Source: Bacillota bacterium | Lineage (GTDB): Bacteria; Bacillota; Clostridia; Oscillospirales; CAG-382 | Direction of reading: 5' to 3' | Assembly: GCA_029550965.1 (NCBI GenBank) | Contig: JAKPGJ010000042.1 | Location: 1-35,105, forward strand | Length of the DNA: 35,105 nucleotides | Shown here: positions 1 through 7,018 of the stretch, in pieces | How the letters are laid out: every line of letters starts with the position of its first letter | Numbering within the stretch: the first letter of the stretch is position 1 | Notes under the pieces: model-generated | Told to the model about the DNA's origin: nothing | The model's input: the letters and a program-made list of their open reading frames with translations, nothing else | Database searches by the model: none | Translations under genes and position numbers: made by a program

Positions 1-1121
1 TTTTCCGGCGTGTACATATTTTCATAAATCGGCGTTACTCTTAACACGAGCACCGTCGCGAGCAGGATCAGAAGCCCGCCTTTTATGTAAAACTGCTTGA
101 TTTTATCAAAAGCAAAGGCAAGGAAAAATACAATCAGCCCGGAAAGCACCGTCAAATAGCGAACGTAGTACAGCGGACGAATCAGCGAAACCGCCATATA
201 AAAGGCGATGATAACCCCCAGCGTTTTAAGTGTGAGCAATGCCGGCTCACATTTCTCTTTGTTCTTTTTATAATACAGGTAAAAGAACAAAGCGCAAACC
301 GCCCAGAAGAAAACCGCTATCCCGTCGTAAATCTTCGAAGTAATATCGGTCAGTCCGAGTGCATCCTCCGGTACGTCCCCGACCATAAAGAACGAGAGCG
401 ACTTATAAATAAAATCGGGGTAGATGATTTGTATCCAGAAAGACGGCACGACGCTTTTCGATTGCCATATCAGGCATATAAAGCCGGGTATGTAGGCATA
501 CAGCTGAATCTTCGCCAGCTTCTTCCATTCTTCGATTTGATTTTTTTCTCTGAAGTACAAGAGGAACAGAAAGTTTACCGCGCCCGCAGCGGCAAGCGCG
601 TAGTAGTGCGTATATGCGCCGAGTATCGAAAAAGTAAGGAACAAAACTCTGCTTTTTTTATCGGTCATGCCGGACTTATAGTATCGGTACGCATAAACCG
701 CCATCAGCAGAACAAGCACCGGCGCAAAAGAATACATTCTTATCTCGTTGGCGTATTTAAACGAGGAAGCGAACAGCACAAACAGCGTCGTATACCAGAA
801 GCCGACCTTTTCGCCAAAGTCTTTTCGGATTATGGTAAATCCGAGTCCAGCGAGAACAGATTGGAAAATTACCGAAAACATCCGTAATGCGTGAATACTG
901 TTCCCGAAAACAAGCGAATACAGTTTTAAAACGACATAATAGAACGGCGGATGAACGTCTCCGATGTTATAAAAAACTACATTCCATAACTTCTGCTGCA
1001 CCAGTCCGACCGTATACGCCTCGTCAAACCATATTTGATTGTGAAACGATCCGTGCACCCAAAAAGCGGTCCCGGCAGCCCAGATTAGTATGTGCAGTAA
1101 CGCAAATAGTCTTTTTTTCAT
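1..1121 (-). CDS. GT-C fold glycosyltransferase (family 39/PMT-like), C-terminus cut by window edge
   Basis: The reverse strand is open from ATG at 1121 to the window edge (373 codons, no stop reached). The product is a polytopic membrane protein: a hydrophobic N-terminal helix, then an extracytoplasmic loop with WFDEAYTVG at residues 31-39 and DVHPP at 55-59, then about eight further hydrophobic segments. An acidic pair in the first loop plus a D-x-HPP motif is the hallmark of GT-C enzymes of the GT39/ArnT/PMT superfamily, which transfer sugars from polyprenyl-phosphate donors outside the membrane. Family membership is well supported; donor and acceptor cannot be read from the sequence. It has its own consensus promoter (1155-1182) and lies downstream of the terminator of the oxidoreductase gene, so it is probably a separate transcription unit. 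Confidence 0.85.
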   Translation of the reverse strand, partial: MKKRLFALLHILIWAAGTAFWVHGSFHNQIWFDEAYTVGLVQQKLWNVVFYNIGDVHPPFYYVVLKLYSLVFGNSIHALRMFSVIFQSVLAGLGFTIIRKDFGEKVGFWYTTLFVLFASSFKYANEIRMYSFAPVLVLLMAVYAYRYYKSGMTDKKSRVLFLTFSILGAYTHYYALAAAGAVNFLFLLYFREKNQIEEWKKLAKIQLYAYIPGFICLIWQSKSVVPSFWIQIIYPDFIYKSLSFFMVGDVPEDALGLTDITSKIYDGIAVFFWAVCALFFYLYYKKNKEKCEPALLTLKTLGVIIAFYMAVSLIRPLYYVRYLTVLSGLIVFFLAFAFDKIKQFYIKGGLLILLATVLVLRVTPIYENMYTPE

Positions 1122-1154
1122 AAGCACCCTGATAAACTTTTATTTACTGGAACT

Positions 1155-1182
1155 ATTATATAACTTATTTGCTTTTTGTCAA
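1155..1182 (-). promoter_or_regulatory. Sigma-A promoter of the GT-C gene
   Basis: On the minus strand a perfect TTGACA (1182-1177) and a perfect TATAAT (1160-1155) are separated by 16 bases, about 35 bases before the ATG at 1121. The last part of the spacer (AATAAGTTA) is identical to that in the promoter at 6936-6963. Confidence 0.8.
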
Positions 1183-1198
1183 ATTTTCGCCGAACAGC

Positions 1199-1234
1199 AA
1201 AACACCTGCCGCAGAAGGATTTGGCAGGTGTTTT
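1199..1234 (-). terminator. Intrinsic terminator after the oxidoreductase gene
   Basis: A 12-bp perfect inverted repeat (1199-1210 with 1223-1234) encloses a 12-base loop, 17 bases after the stop codon of the oxidoreductase gene. The stem ends in four A-U pairs, so the U tract is largely inside the stem. It separates this gene from the GT-C gene. Confidence 0.65.
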
Positions 1235-1251
1235 GATAAAAATAATGTATA

Positions 1252-2184
1252 TTATTTTCTCTGCTGGGCGGCGTACTCAGCCTCAAACTTCGTCCCGTCA
1301 AAACCCGGGTCGCTGGTTCTGAGCCTGGATATGAGCGCTTCCTTGCCGCCGTTTTCTTTGCTCTTCTTGCCGGCGAGCATAATCTTGATGCTGTCGCACA
1401 GCTTATGCGTCGAAACAAGGCCGTTCGGCTTGCCCTCGAGGTAGTTGACGACGTGTTTGAGCATCGCCTCATAAACTTTGTTGGTGTCGATTTTGTAGGC
1501 AAAGCTGGTCTTTGTGGTCATGACCAGCGCGGTGCTCGGCTGCCAGCCCTTCAGGCAGATATGGTAGCAGGCGGTCGCGCCGCTGTCGAAGCGGACGTAA
1601 TAGCTGTCACAGGGGGTCTCGCCGACGACGCCGGCGCCGATGTAGCGGACCGAAACGGGCGAAGCGTCCCGAAGGAATCCCATGATGCTCTCAATCGCGT
1701 GTATCGCGTAGTTGAACTCGTCCACGCCGACCATGGTCGAAACGTGAACAATCTCGCCCCGCTGCTCGTCCGGCACCGCGAAAAAGCTGTCGTGCTCGTA
1801 GGTATAGCGGAGCGCGCTGCTGCCTAAAATCACCGCGCCCTTTTCGGCCAATCTTTCAATGGTTTTTACATCCTTCATATTGCCGACGAGCGGCTTGTCG
1901 ATGAAAACCGGTACGCCCGCCTTGATAAACGGCATCGCAAGCTCGATGTGTCTGTCCCAGTTGCAGCTCTGGATGAAGGCGATATCGACGTTCTTCGCCA
2001 TTTCGGAAAGCGAGTAGTAGCGCTTTTCAAGGCCGAATCTTTTGATAAAAGCGTCGACTTCCTCGTCTGTACGAAAACCGTCGTTGTAAACCGCCGTATA
2101 GCGCGCTCTGTTTTCTCTTAAAAGAATCTCCGCAAACGCGGGCGCGTGCGAGGTGTCAATATTTACAGTTCCAATTCTGAACAT
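1252..2184 (-). CDS. Gfo/Idh/MocA-family oxidoreductase
   Basis: The 310-residue product has the layout of Gfo/Idh/MocA NAD(P)-dependent oxidoreductases. It has an N-terminal Rossmann-like half, the IDKPL motif (the family's E-K-P signature with D for E) near residue 96, and a C-terminal alpha/beta half. Oddly, the first turn reads GTVNIDTSH instead of the usual G-x-G-x-x-G, so the cofactor-binding loop is atypical and the substrate cannot be inferred. ATG at 2184 is chosen over an in-frame TTG at 2190 because AGGAAG (2199-2194) lies 9 bases before the ATG but only 3 before the TTG. The gene has its own promoter (2220-2248) and terminator (1199-1234) and so looks monocistronic. Confidence 0.85.
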   Translation of the reverse strand: MFRIGTVNIDTSHAPAFAEILLRENRARYTAVYNDGFRTDEEVDAFIKRFGLEKRYYSLSEMAKNVDIAFIQSCNWDRHIELAMPFIKAGVPVFIDKPLVGNMKDVKTIERLAEKGAVILGSSALRYTYEHDSFFAVPDEQRGEIVHVSTMVGVDEFNYAIHAIESIMGFLRDASPVSVRYIGAGVVGETPCDSYYVRFDSGATACYHICLKGWQPSTALVMTTKTSFAYKIDTNKVYEAMLKHVVNYLEGKPNGLVSTHKLCDSIKIMLAGKKSKENGGKEALISRLRTSDPGFDGTKFEAEYAAQQRK

Positions 2185-2219
2185 ACCCAAAAACTTCCTT
2201 TGTTTTTAATGTTGCTGTA

Positions 2220-2258
2220 ATATTAACACCTTTTTCCCAATAATTCAATATACATTGA
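2220..2258 (-). promoter_or_regulatory. Promoter of the oxidoreductase gene with an overlapping dyad
   Basis: On the minus strand TTGAAT (2248-2243) and TAATAT (2225-2220) are spaced by 17 bases, 36 bases before the ATG at 2184. A small dyad, TCAAT-N4-ATTGA (2245-2258), overlaps the -35 box and could be an operator. The promoter is well placed; the operator role is inference. Confidence 0.6.
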
Positions 2259-2273
2259 GAAAAATTTGTATTC

Positions 2274-2392
2274 CTTACCTCTTCATTCTTACTTCTTACC
2301 TCTTCACTCTTACCTCTTACCTCTTCACTCTTACTTCTTACCTCTTCGTTCTTACTTCTTACCTCTTCGTTCTTACTTCTTACCTCTTACCT
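2274..2392. repeat. Array of 17 perfectly phased heptamers directly after spoIIE
   Basis: Exactly 119 bases divide into 17 heptamers with no gap: variants CTTACCT (8), CTTACTT (4), CTTCATT (1), CTTCACT (2) and CTTCGTT (2). A 21-base higher-order unit (CTTACCT-CTTCxTT-CTTACTT) recurs in the part next to spoIIE. The array ends on the base before the spoIIE stop codon (2393-2395), so in the spoIIE transcript it reads as purine-rich AGGTAAG/AAGTAAG/AACGAAG units. It has the form of the short tandemly repeated heptamers known from cyanobacteria, but I cannot tie it to a named family. All plus-strand frames stay open across it, producing spurious LTSYLF-type repeat peptides. Confidence 0.95.
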
Positions 2393-4579
2393 TCAATAAA
2401 ACCGCATCGCGCACACCGACATGTCGTCCGCGCACTCCGACCTGTTCCGCGCTTCCTCCAGCACGCGCGCGGCAAGCGCGTGCGCGCTCCTGCAGCCGCC
2501 CTGCTTCATTATCTCGCACAAATCGAACCCTCGCGCGCCGGTCTGAACCACGCCGTCGGAAACCATGACCAAAAAGTCGCCTTTTTTCAGCGTAATCGTA
2601 ATCTTTTCCGCTATCACCTCCCGCATAATGCCGGCGGGCGGGGTTTTTGCCTCGATTCTGTGGCATTCGCCATCCCGCAGCAGGAAGGTCGGCGCGGCGC
2701 CGACTTTGAAAATGGTCGCCTGCGCGGTAATTCTGTCCACTTCAAGCAGGTCTATTGTGGCAAAAACCTCCTCCTTCTTTTTCGTCAGCATTTTGTTCAC
2801 CATCTGTAGCGCGTCCTTCTTGTCGGCGCCGATGGTCAGCAGTTTTTCCAGCATAATCGCGGACAGGCGCGAGGTCAATGCCGCGTCCCTGCCGCTTCCC
2901 ATGCCGTCGGAGATCAGGCAGTAGAAATACTTCTCGTCGCTCTCAAAAAAGCTGACCGTGTCGCCGCAGACGGTTTCGCCGTTTTTGGCAAGCAGGTTCT
3001 TGGCGTACTCCACGTTGATTTTGGGAAGCGTGGTAAACCGCATGATCACATAATTGTCGTTGATGAGAAACTCGGGATGCGATATCCGGACCCGCGCGGC
3101 TTCCGAGAGCAGCGCCGACAGCTTGTTCGAGGAAACGCTCATCTTGTCCGGTTTGACGCCAAACACCTCAATGGTTTTCTGCCGGATGCCGGTCACGCTC
3201 ACCCGGTCGCAGGCGACCCCGTTGGCAAGTAAAACCTTCTTAATCGACGACGCGAGCGGCTTGTCCTCGTAGCTGTTGTCCTCCTGCTTGCGCGCCGCTT
3301 CGTTGAGCAGAACCGAGAACGAGTTGTACTCCTCCGCCAGCGCCTTCAGCCCGTTCTCGCATTCCTCTTCCTTCAGAAGCGCCAGCCGGTTGACCGCGCG
3401 GGCGATTCTGTCCAGGTGCGCGCAGCCCTGCCGGAAATGCAGCGGCAGCTTGTCGTACTCGACGATTCCCTTGACCCGGATGTCCGTAGTCAGGCGGTTG
3501 CACAGCTCGTTGACGTCCAGCGAGCAGCCCTTGCAGCGCTCGCAGAACATGGAAGTCGTCATTTTGATTTTTTTATAGATTTGGGTAATGCTGTCGGCGG
3601 TCGCGGTGTCGCTGACCGTATAAAACAGGTTGGAAAGCGAGGAGAACGCGGCCGCGTATTTTTTCAGCTTGATGTCTCTGCCCGGCGGCGAAGGCGACGG
3701 GCTTTCAACCACCGGCAGTTTTTTCCGAATCGGAATAAACCCGACAACCGCGGCCAAAAGCATAACCGCCGCCGCCCATTCCGGTTCAAAGTCGGACAAA
3801 TACGCGTATCCGGACATGGAGAGCATAAACGACAATATAAATGCAAATACCGCGCTGCTCTGCTCAAGCAGTCCGAAGGTGATGCCCAATATGCCCAGCG
3901 CCGCGATGGCGGGGACGCTGCAGGCGAGTCCGCAGACAAAGCCGCACACGCCGCCGAACAGAAAACCCCTTGTCTTTGCCGCCGCCAGCGTGAACAGAGC
4001 GCCGGCGGCAAGCGAAAGCGGGACAGACGCGATTTCAAACATGCCGAAAAAGCTCGCGCCCGCGAACGCGAAGGCGACCATCGAGCAGTCTTTGAGCGCT
4101 CTCGGAATATGGACCGAACGCGGCTCGAAATACAGCGCGAACAGTCCCGAAAACACCGGTATGGAAACCGCGGTGGCGACGACGAGCACAACGTCCGCGA
4201 ACAATTCGATGCCGCCCAGCCCGGCTTTTGCCGCCAACACCGCCGCACTGCAGCAGGCGAGGACGAGTTTTAAATAGAGCGGACAGGGCGTTTCTTTATC
4301 CGCGGAGCGAAGGATGAAAAACAAGATCAGCAGTATCAGCACGGGCAGGAACAGATTGACCCCCGTTATGACGAACGAAATAAGACAGCCGAGCATAAAG
4401 GGCAGTCTGTATTTGGACGACGACGCGATGACCAGCGACAGACCGAACGGGTACACGCCCGCGGTAATCGGGCTGACGCCGAACGCGCAGGCGAGCGCAA
4501 ACGCGGCCGCGAATACTGCCGCTTCTTTCTTTGTCACCTTTATCTTCTTTTTCACTTTGCTTACCAAAGCGGTATCCAT
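2393..4579 (-). CDS. spoIIE: Stage II sporulation protein E, membrane-bound PP2C-type serine phosphatase
   Basis: The 728-residue product has an N-terminal membrane domain of about ten hydrophobic segments (residues 20-300), a central region, and a C-terminal PPM/PP2C phosphatase domain. The metal-binding motifs are SDGMGSG (557-563), VSDGV (from 674) and ADDMS (from about 717). SpoIIE dephosphorylates the anti-anti-sigma factor SpoIIAA to activate sigma-F in the forespore, and interacts with FtsZ at the polar septum. The protein is somewhat shorter than the 827 residues of Bacillus subtilis. The frame is open up to 4660, but ATG at 4579 has AAAGGA about 9 bases upstream and the putative promoter would lie inside the longer frame. 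Its presence suggests that the organism forms spores. Confidence 0.95.
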   Translation of the reverse strand: MDTALVSKVKKKIKVTKKEAAVFAAAFALACAFGVSPITAGVYPFGLSLVIASSSKYRLPFMLGCLISFVITGVNLFLPVLILLILFFILRSADKETPCPLYLKLVLACCSAAVLAAKAGLGGIELFADVVLVVATAVSIPVFSGLFALYFEPRSVHIPRALKDCSMVAFAFAGASFFGMFEIASVPLSLAAGALFTLAAAKTRGFLFGGVCGFVCGLACSVPAIAALGILGITFGLLEQSSAVFAFILSFMLSMSGYAYLSDFEPEWAAAVMLLAAVVGFIPIRKKLPVVESPSPSPPGRDIKLKKYAAAFSSLSNLFYTVSDTATADSITQIYKKIKMTTSMFCERCKGCSLDVNELCNRLTTDIRVKGIVEYDKLPLHFRQGCAHLDRIARAVNRLALLKEEECENGLKALAEEYNSFSVLLNEAARKQEDNSYEDKPLASSIKKVLLANGVACDRVSVTGIRQKTIEVFGVKPDKMSVSSNKLSALLSEAARVRISHPEFLINDNYVIMRFTTLPKINVEYAKNLLAKNGETVCGDTVSFFESDEKYFYCLISDGMGSGRDAALTSRLSAIMLEKLLTIGADKKDALQMVNKMLTKKKEEVFATIDLLEVDRITAQATIFKVGAAPTFLLRDGECHRIEAKTPPAGIMREVIAEKITITLKKGDFLVMVSDGVVQTGARGFDLCEIMKQGGCRSAHALAARVLEEARNRSECADDMSVCAMRFY

Positions 4580-4620
4580 ACATAAACATCCTTTCAGCTT
4601 CTCTTTCTGTGCGGGAGAAC

Positions 4621-4655
4621 AGTATAATACCAACCGAAAGGATGTCCTTGTCGAA
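4621..4655 (-). promoter_or_regulatory. Putative Spo0A-activated sigma-A promoter of spoIIE
   Basis: On the minus strand TATACT (4626-4621) would be the -10 box, giving a start near 4614, about 35 bases before the ATG. An exact Spo0A box, TGTCGAA on the plus strand (4649-4655; TTCGACA on the coding strand), then lies at about -35 to -41. In Spo0A-activated spoII promoters the 0A box overlaps the -35 region. No good -35 hexamer is correctly spaced, as expected for an activated promoter. Confidence 0.6.
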
Positions 4656-4763
4656 GTCAATGACTACTTTTTTGTATTTTTTCTTGCAACGCGACCGCTT
4701 TTTGGCAGAATGAATAACATAATTGTGACTTGTAGGTATTATGGTAAGTTCGCGCGATCGATT

Positions 4764-4802
4764 TATAAAAAAATATCCTCATGGTGATAACCATAAGGAT
4801 AT
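4764..4802 (-). terminator. Intrinsic terminator of the AT-rich gene
   Basis: A 13-bp inverted repeat (4773-4785 with 4790-4802; one G-U pair when read as minus-strand RNA) with a 4-base loop is followed on the minus strand by a run of Us. It begins 4 bases after the stop codon of the gene at 4807 and insulates spoIIE from it. Confidence 0.85.
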
Positions 4803-4806
4803 ATGT

Positions 4807-5640
4807 TTAATTTACCCATCGATATTTTGCTTTTACATCTTCAATTTTTGCTTTTATATTTTTAATATAATTGTTCGTGATTATTACCAGTAAGAGCAGT
4901 TCATATGTTTTATCATACCAATCCTCAAGCTGCTTTTCATCTAATCCTATTAAATATTCCTGTTGCTTAGGTCCATCTAAATTATTATGCCTAATGTGAA
5001 AACAATTAATAAGAAAACTAGCATCAGATTCTAATTGCTTAAAACCATTATTTCCTAATATTTTATCCTTCAAAATAGGTTCTATTAAATTAGCAATTGC
5101 AAGTAATATACTGCGCTTTTTTTCAATATCTCCTTTGATTTGGAAATGATTATACTCAATTATATTTAATGCAGCTGTCTCATTATCAACCATTTCAGCT
5201 GCTAAAAATGCTTGTGTATTGATTTCTGCAATAATCCACTGATTATTGTTTATTTTACGCAACTCATGTCCAGTCTTTGAAAGAATAAGTTCTATGTTTC
5301 TTTTTATAATTTTTACTTGGTTATAAGCACTGTCAACTTTTTTAATAATACTTTCACCTTGATTAAATATGTTGATTAAGAGTTCGCAAAATAAAAGCAA
5401 GTCGTTCAAACTATAATTGCAATCAGTAATTTCTATTTTAAGATACTTTCTAATGTCTTTAACATCTAGAAATGTGTCACTTAAAGGAATATATCTAAAA
5501 ACATATTTATTAATAAACACCTCTAAACTATTGTAGTTAATAGGTTGTTCTATAGAAAACAAGGTATGTAAACGATAAAACTCTTCATGAGTATCTAATT
5601 GTCTAGTTGATATAATATCAAAAATACTTCGCCTTTCCAT
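4807..5640 (-). CDS. AT-rich protein of unknown function with an IRHNN motif
   Basis: The 277-residue product is soluble, helical in appearance and rich in Ile, Asn and Lys. I cannot assign it to a named family. Near residue 220 it carries FHIRHNN, followed by a segment ending EDWYDKTYELLLLVII. An R-H-N-N motif before a conserved W-Y-D helix recalls the C-terminal part of some HEPN-like or abortive-infection proteins, but this is a resemblance from memory only. The gene is far richer in A and T than its neighbours, which suggests recent acquisition. A strong GGAGG lies 5 bases before ATG 5640 and a strong terminator follows. It starts 36 bases after the SGNH-hydrolase stop codon, so it may be read from that promoter. 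Confidence 0.7.
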   Translation of the reverse strand: MERRSIFDIISTRQLDTHEEFYRLHTLFSIEQPINYNSLEVFINKYVFRYIPLSDTFLDVKDIRKYLKIEITDCNYSLNDLLLFCELLINIFNQGESIIKKVDSAYNQVKIIKRNIELILSKTGHELRKINNNQWIIAEINTQAFLAAEMVDNETAALNIIEYNHFQIKGDIEKKRSILLAIANLIEPILKDKILGNNGFKQLESDASFLINCFHIRHNNLDGPKQQEYLIGLDEKQLEDWYDKTYELLLLVIITNNYIKNIKAKIEDVKAKYRWVN

Positions 5641-5676
5641 ATATACCTCCTTACTTGATTGTTTTGCAACTAAAAC

Positions 5677-6906
5677 TTACTTCTCCAGCGCCGCTTTGAG
5701 TACCGGGAATATGCCCTCCGCCATGGCTCTGAAGCCTAAATCGGTCGGGTGCAGTCCGTCGACGGTGTAGTCGTTGGGGTTGTCCGGGTCGAAGAACAGA
5801 CTGCCGTCCACGAAGTAAACATTGTCGTCGCCGGCGGCTTTCGCTTTTTCGTAGTTGTTCATAATCAGCTTGCGGCACTGCACGGCGTTCGGGTCTTTCG
5901 GATTGTACGAACAGCGGGAAACGAAAATAATCGGAATATCCGGATGCGCGTTCCGTACGATTTCATAGAAAGGATAATGCGTCGGCCCCAGTTTTTCCGG
6001 CGTGTCCGCGTTGTAGTCGTAGTCGAAGACGAACGCCGACATTTCTATCAAGGCGATGTATTCCGCGATCGCGGTTTCGCCGAACGCCGAGCCGGAGAAG
6101 CCGAGGTTGACGACGCCCGCGTCCAAAGCGCGGCTCAAAATGTTGAAGTAGGCGGTTCCCGGTCTGGATGCGCACCCGCCCTGCGTGATGGACGAGCCGT
6201 AGAACACGATCGGCTTGTCATAGGCGCGGGGGAGCGGCTGCGCTATCGTCGCGTCGCTCGGCAATCCGATCGACATTTCCTTGACGCCGGCGTACAAGGG
6301 CAGATTTATCAGCACCTCTTTGGTGCCGGCTTCCAGCACGACATCTCCGCTGTATTTCGGCTCCTGCGTAGGCAGGATGGTGGTCACATACTTCCTTGCC
6401 GTTCCCGTGCCGACGTAAACGTCCATGCCGGAGATGCCGCTGGGCGCGAAATGCTTCATTCCCGCGTAGGAATAGTGGAGCGTGACGTCGATTTTCAAAT
6501 TCGTCGCGTTGGTGCGGAAGCGCACTTGACCGCCCGCGGTGTTCCAGGCAAGATTTTTATTCATATCGGTATATTTGCTTTGGTCGGCGATCTTGAGCCG
6601 GTAAAGCTGGTTGCCGTTCTCTTCCAGGTAGGGGAAACCGGAAATGTCGATCTCCGGCGCGAAAATGCTGATATATGTATAGCCGTTCTCGGATTTGACG
6701 ATGTAATTGGAATCTATCTCCGACGCCTTCTTAAACTCGCCGGAATTGATGTCCAGCGGCGACGGGGCGGGTTTTCCGAAAACGCCGGTCTGTTCTTGTT
6801 CTTCGGAAACGGTAGAAGAAGTATTGTCCTGCGGTTCGGGCCGGGTCGCACAGGACGACGCCAGTAGCGCGAAAACTAAAATCACTGCAAACAAAATCCT
6901 TTTCAT
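5677..6906 (-). CDS. SGNH/GDSL-type hydrolase lipoprotein with a GxDLY-like N-terminal domain
   Basis: The 409-residue product begins with a lipoprotein signal ending LLASSC. It then has a beta-rich domain (about residues 60-210) containing GMDVY, which matches the GxDLY-type domain that precedes some SGNH esterases. The SGNH catalytic domain follows, with block I GSSITQGGCASR, then GFSGSAFG, and block V VDGLHPTD, giving the catalytic Ser and the Asp/His pair. Such enzymes hydrolyse esters, often acetyl groups on polysaccharides; here the enzyme would be anchored outside the membrane. The substrate is unknown. ATG at 6906 is chosen because GGAGG lies 5 bases upstream; the frame is open for seven further codons. 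It has a consensus promoter at 6936-6963. Confidence 0.88.
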   Translation of the reverse strand: MKRILFAVILVFALLASSCATRPEPQDNTSSTVSEEQEQTGVFGKPAPSPLDINSGEFKKASEIDSNYIVKSENGYTYISIFAPEIDISGFPYLEENGNQLYRLKIADQSKYTDMNKNLAWNTAGGQVRFRTNATNLKIDVTLHYSYAGMKHFAPSGISGMDVYVGTGTARKYVTTILPTQEPKYSGDVVLEAGTKEVLINLPLYAGVKEMSIGLPSDATIAQPLPRAYDKPIVFYGSSITQGGCASRPGTAYFNILSRALDAGVVNLGFSGSAFGETAIAEYIALIEMSAFVFDYDYNADTPEKLGPTHYPFYEIVRNAHPDIPIIFVSRCSYNPKDPNAVQCRKLIMNNYEKAKAAGDDNVYFVDGSLFFDPDNPNDYTVDGLHPTDLGFRAMAEGIFPVLKAALEK

Positions 6907-6935
6907 AAAAACCTCCAAACATATCATTAAAATTC

Positions 6936-6963
6936 ATTATATAACTTATTAAATATTTGTCAA
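6936..6963 (-). promoter_or_regulatory. Sigma-A promoter of the SGNH-hydrolase gene
   Basis: On the minus strand TTGACA (6963-6958) and TATAAT (6941-6936) are both perfect and separated by 16 bases, 29 bases before the ATG at 6906. Confidence 0.8.
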
Positions 6964-6980
6964 GCAAAACGGAAAAAGGC

Positions 6981-7012
6981 AAAAAAATATCCTCCGTTTT
7001 AAGAAACGGAGG
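6981..7012 (-). terminator. Intrinsic terminator after the permease gene
   Basis: A 9-bp perfect stem (6991-6999 with 7004-7012) with a 4-base loop is followed on the minus strand, after a short ATA, by seven Us (6987-6981). It lies 6 bases after the permease stop codon. Confidence 0.9.
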
Positions 7013-7018
7013 AAGCTA

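Noticed and set aside
429-1123. Plus-strand open frames at the left edge
   Set aside because: They are antisense to the GT-C gene, which has clear motifs, a promoter and an RBS.
2274-2392. CRISPR array
   Set aside because: The units are contiguous heptamers with no spacers.
2255-2809. Plus-strand frames giving LTSYLF-type repeat peptides of 100-184 residues
   Set aside because: They arise because the 7-base array leaves all frames open; the rest is antisense to spoIIE and there is no RBS.
3416-4273. 285-residue plus-strand frame opposite spoIIE
   Set aside because: Arg/Gln-rich composition typical of an antisense shadow of a GC-rich gene; no RBS and no recognisable motif.
5749-6867. 372-residue plus-strand frame opposite the SGNH hydrolase
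   Set aside because: Val/Arg-rich antisense shadow; the minus strand has a signal peptide, catalytic blocks, an RBS and a promoter.
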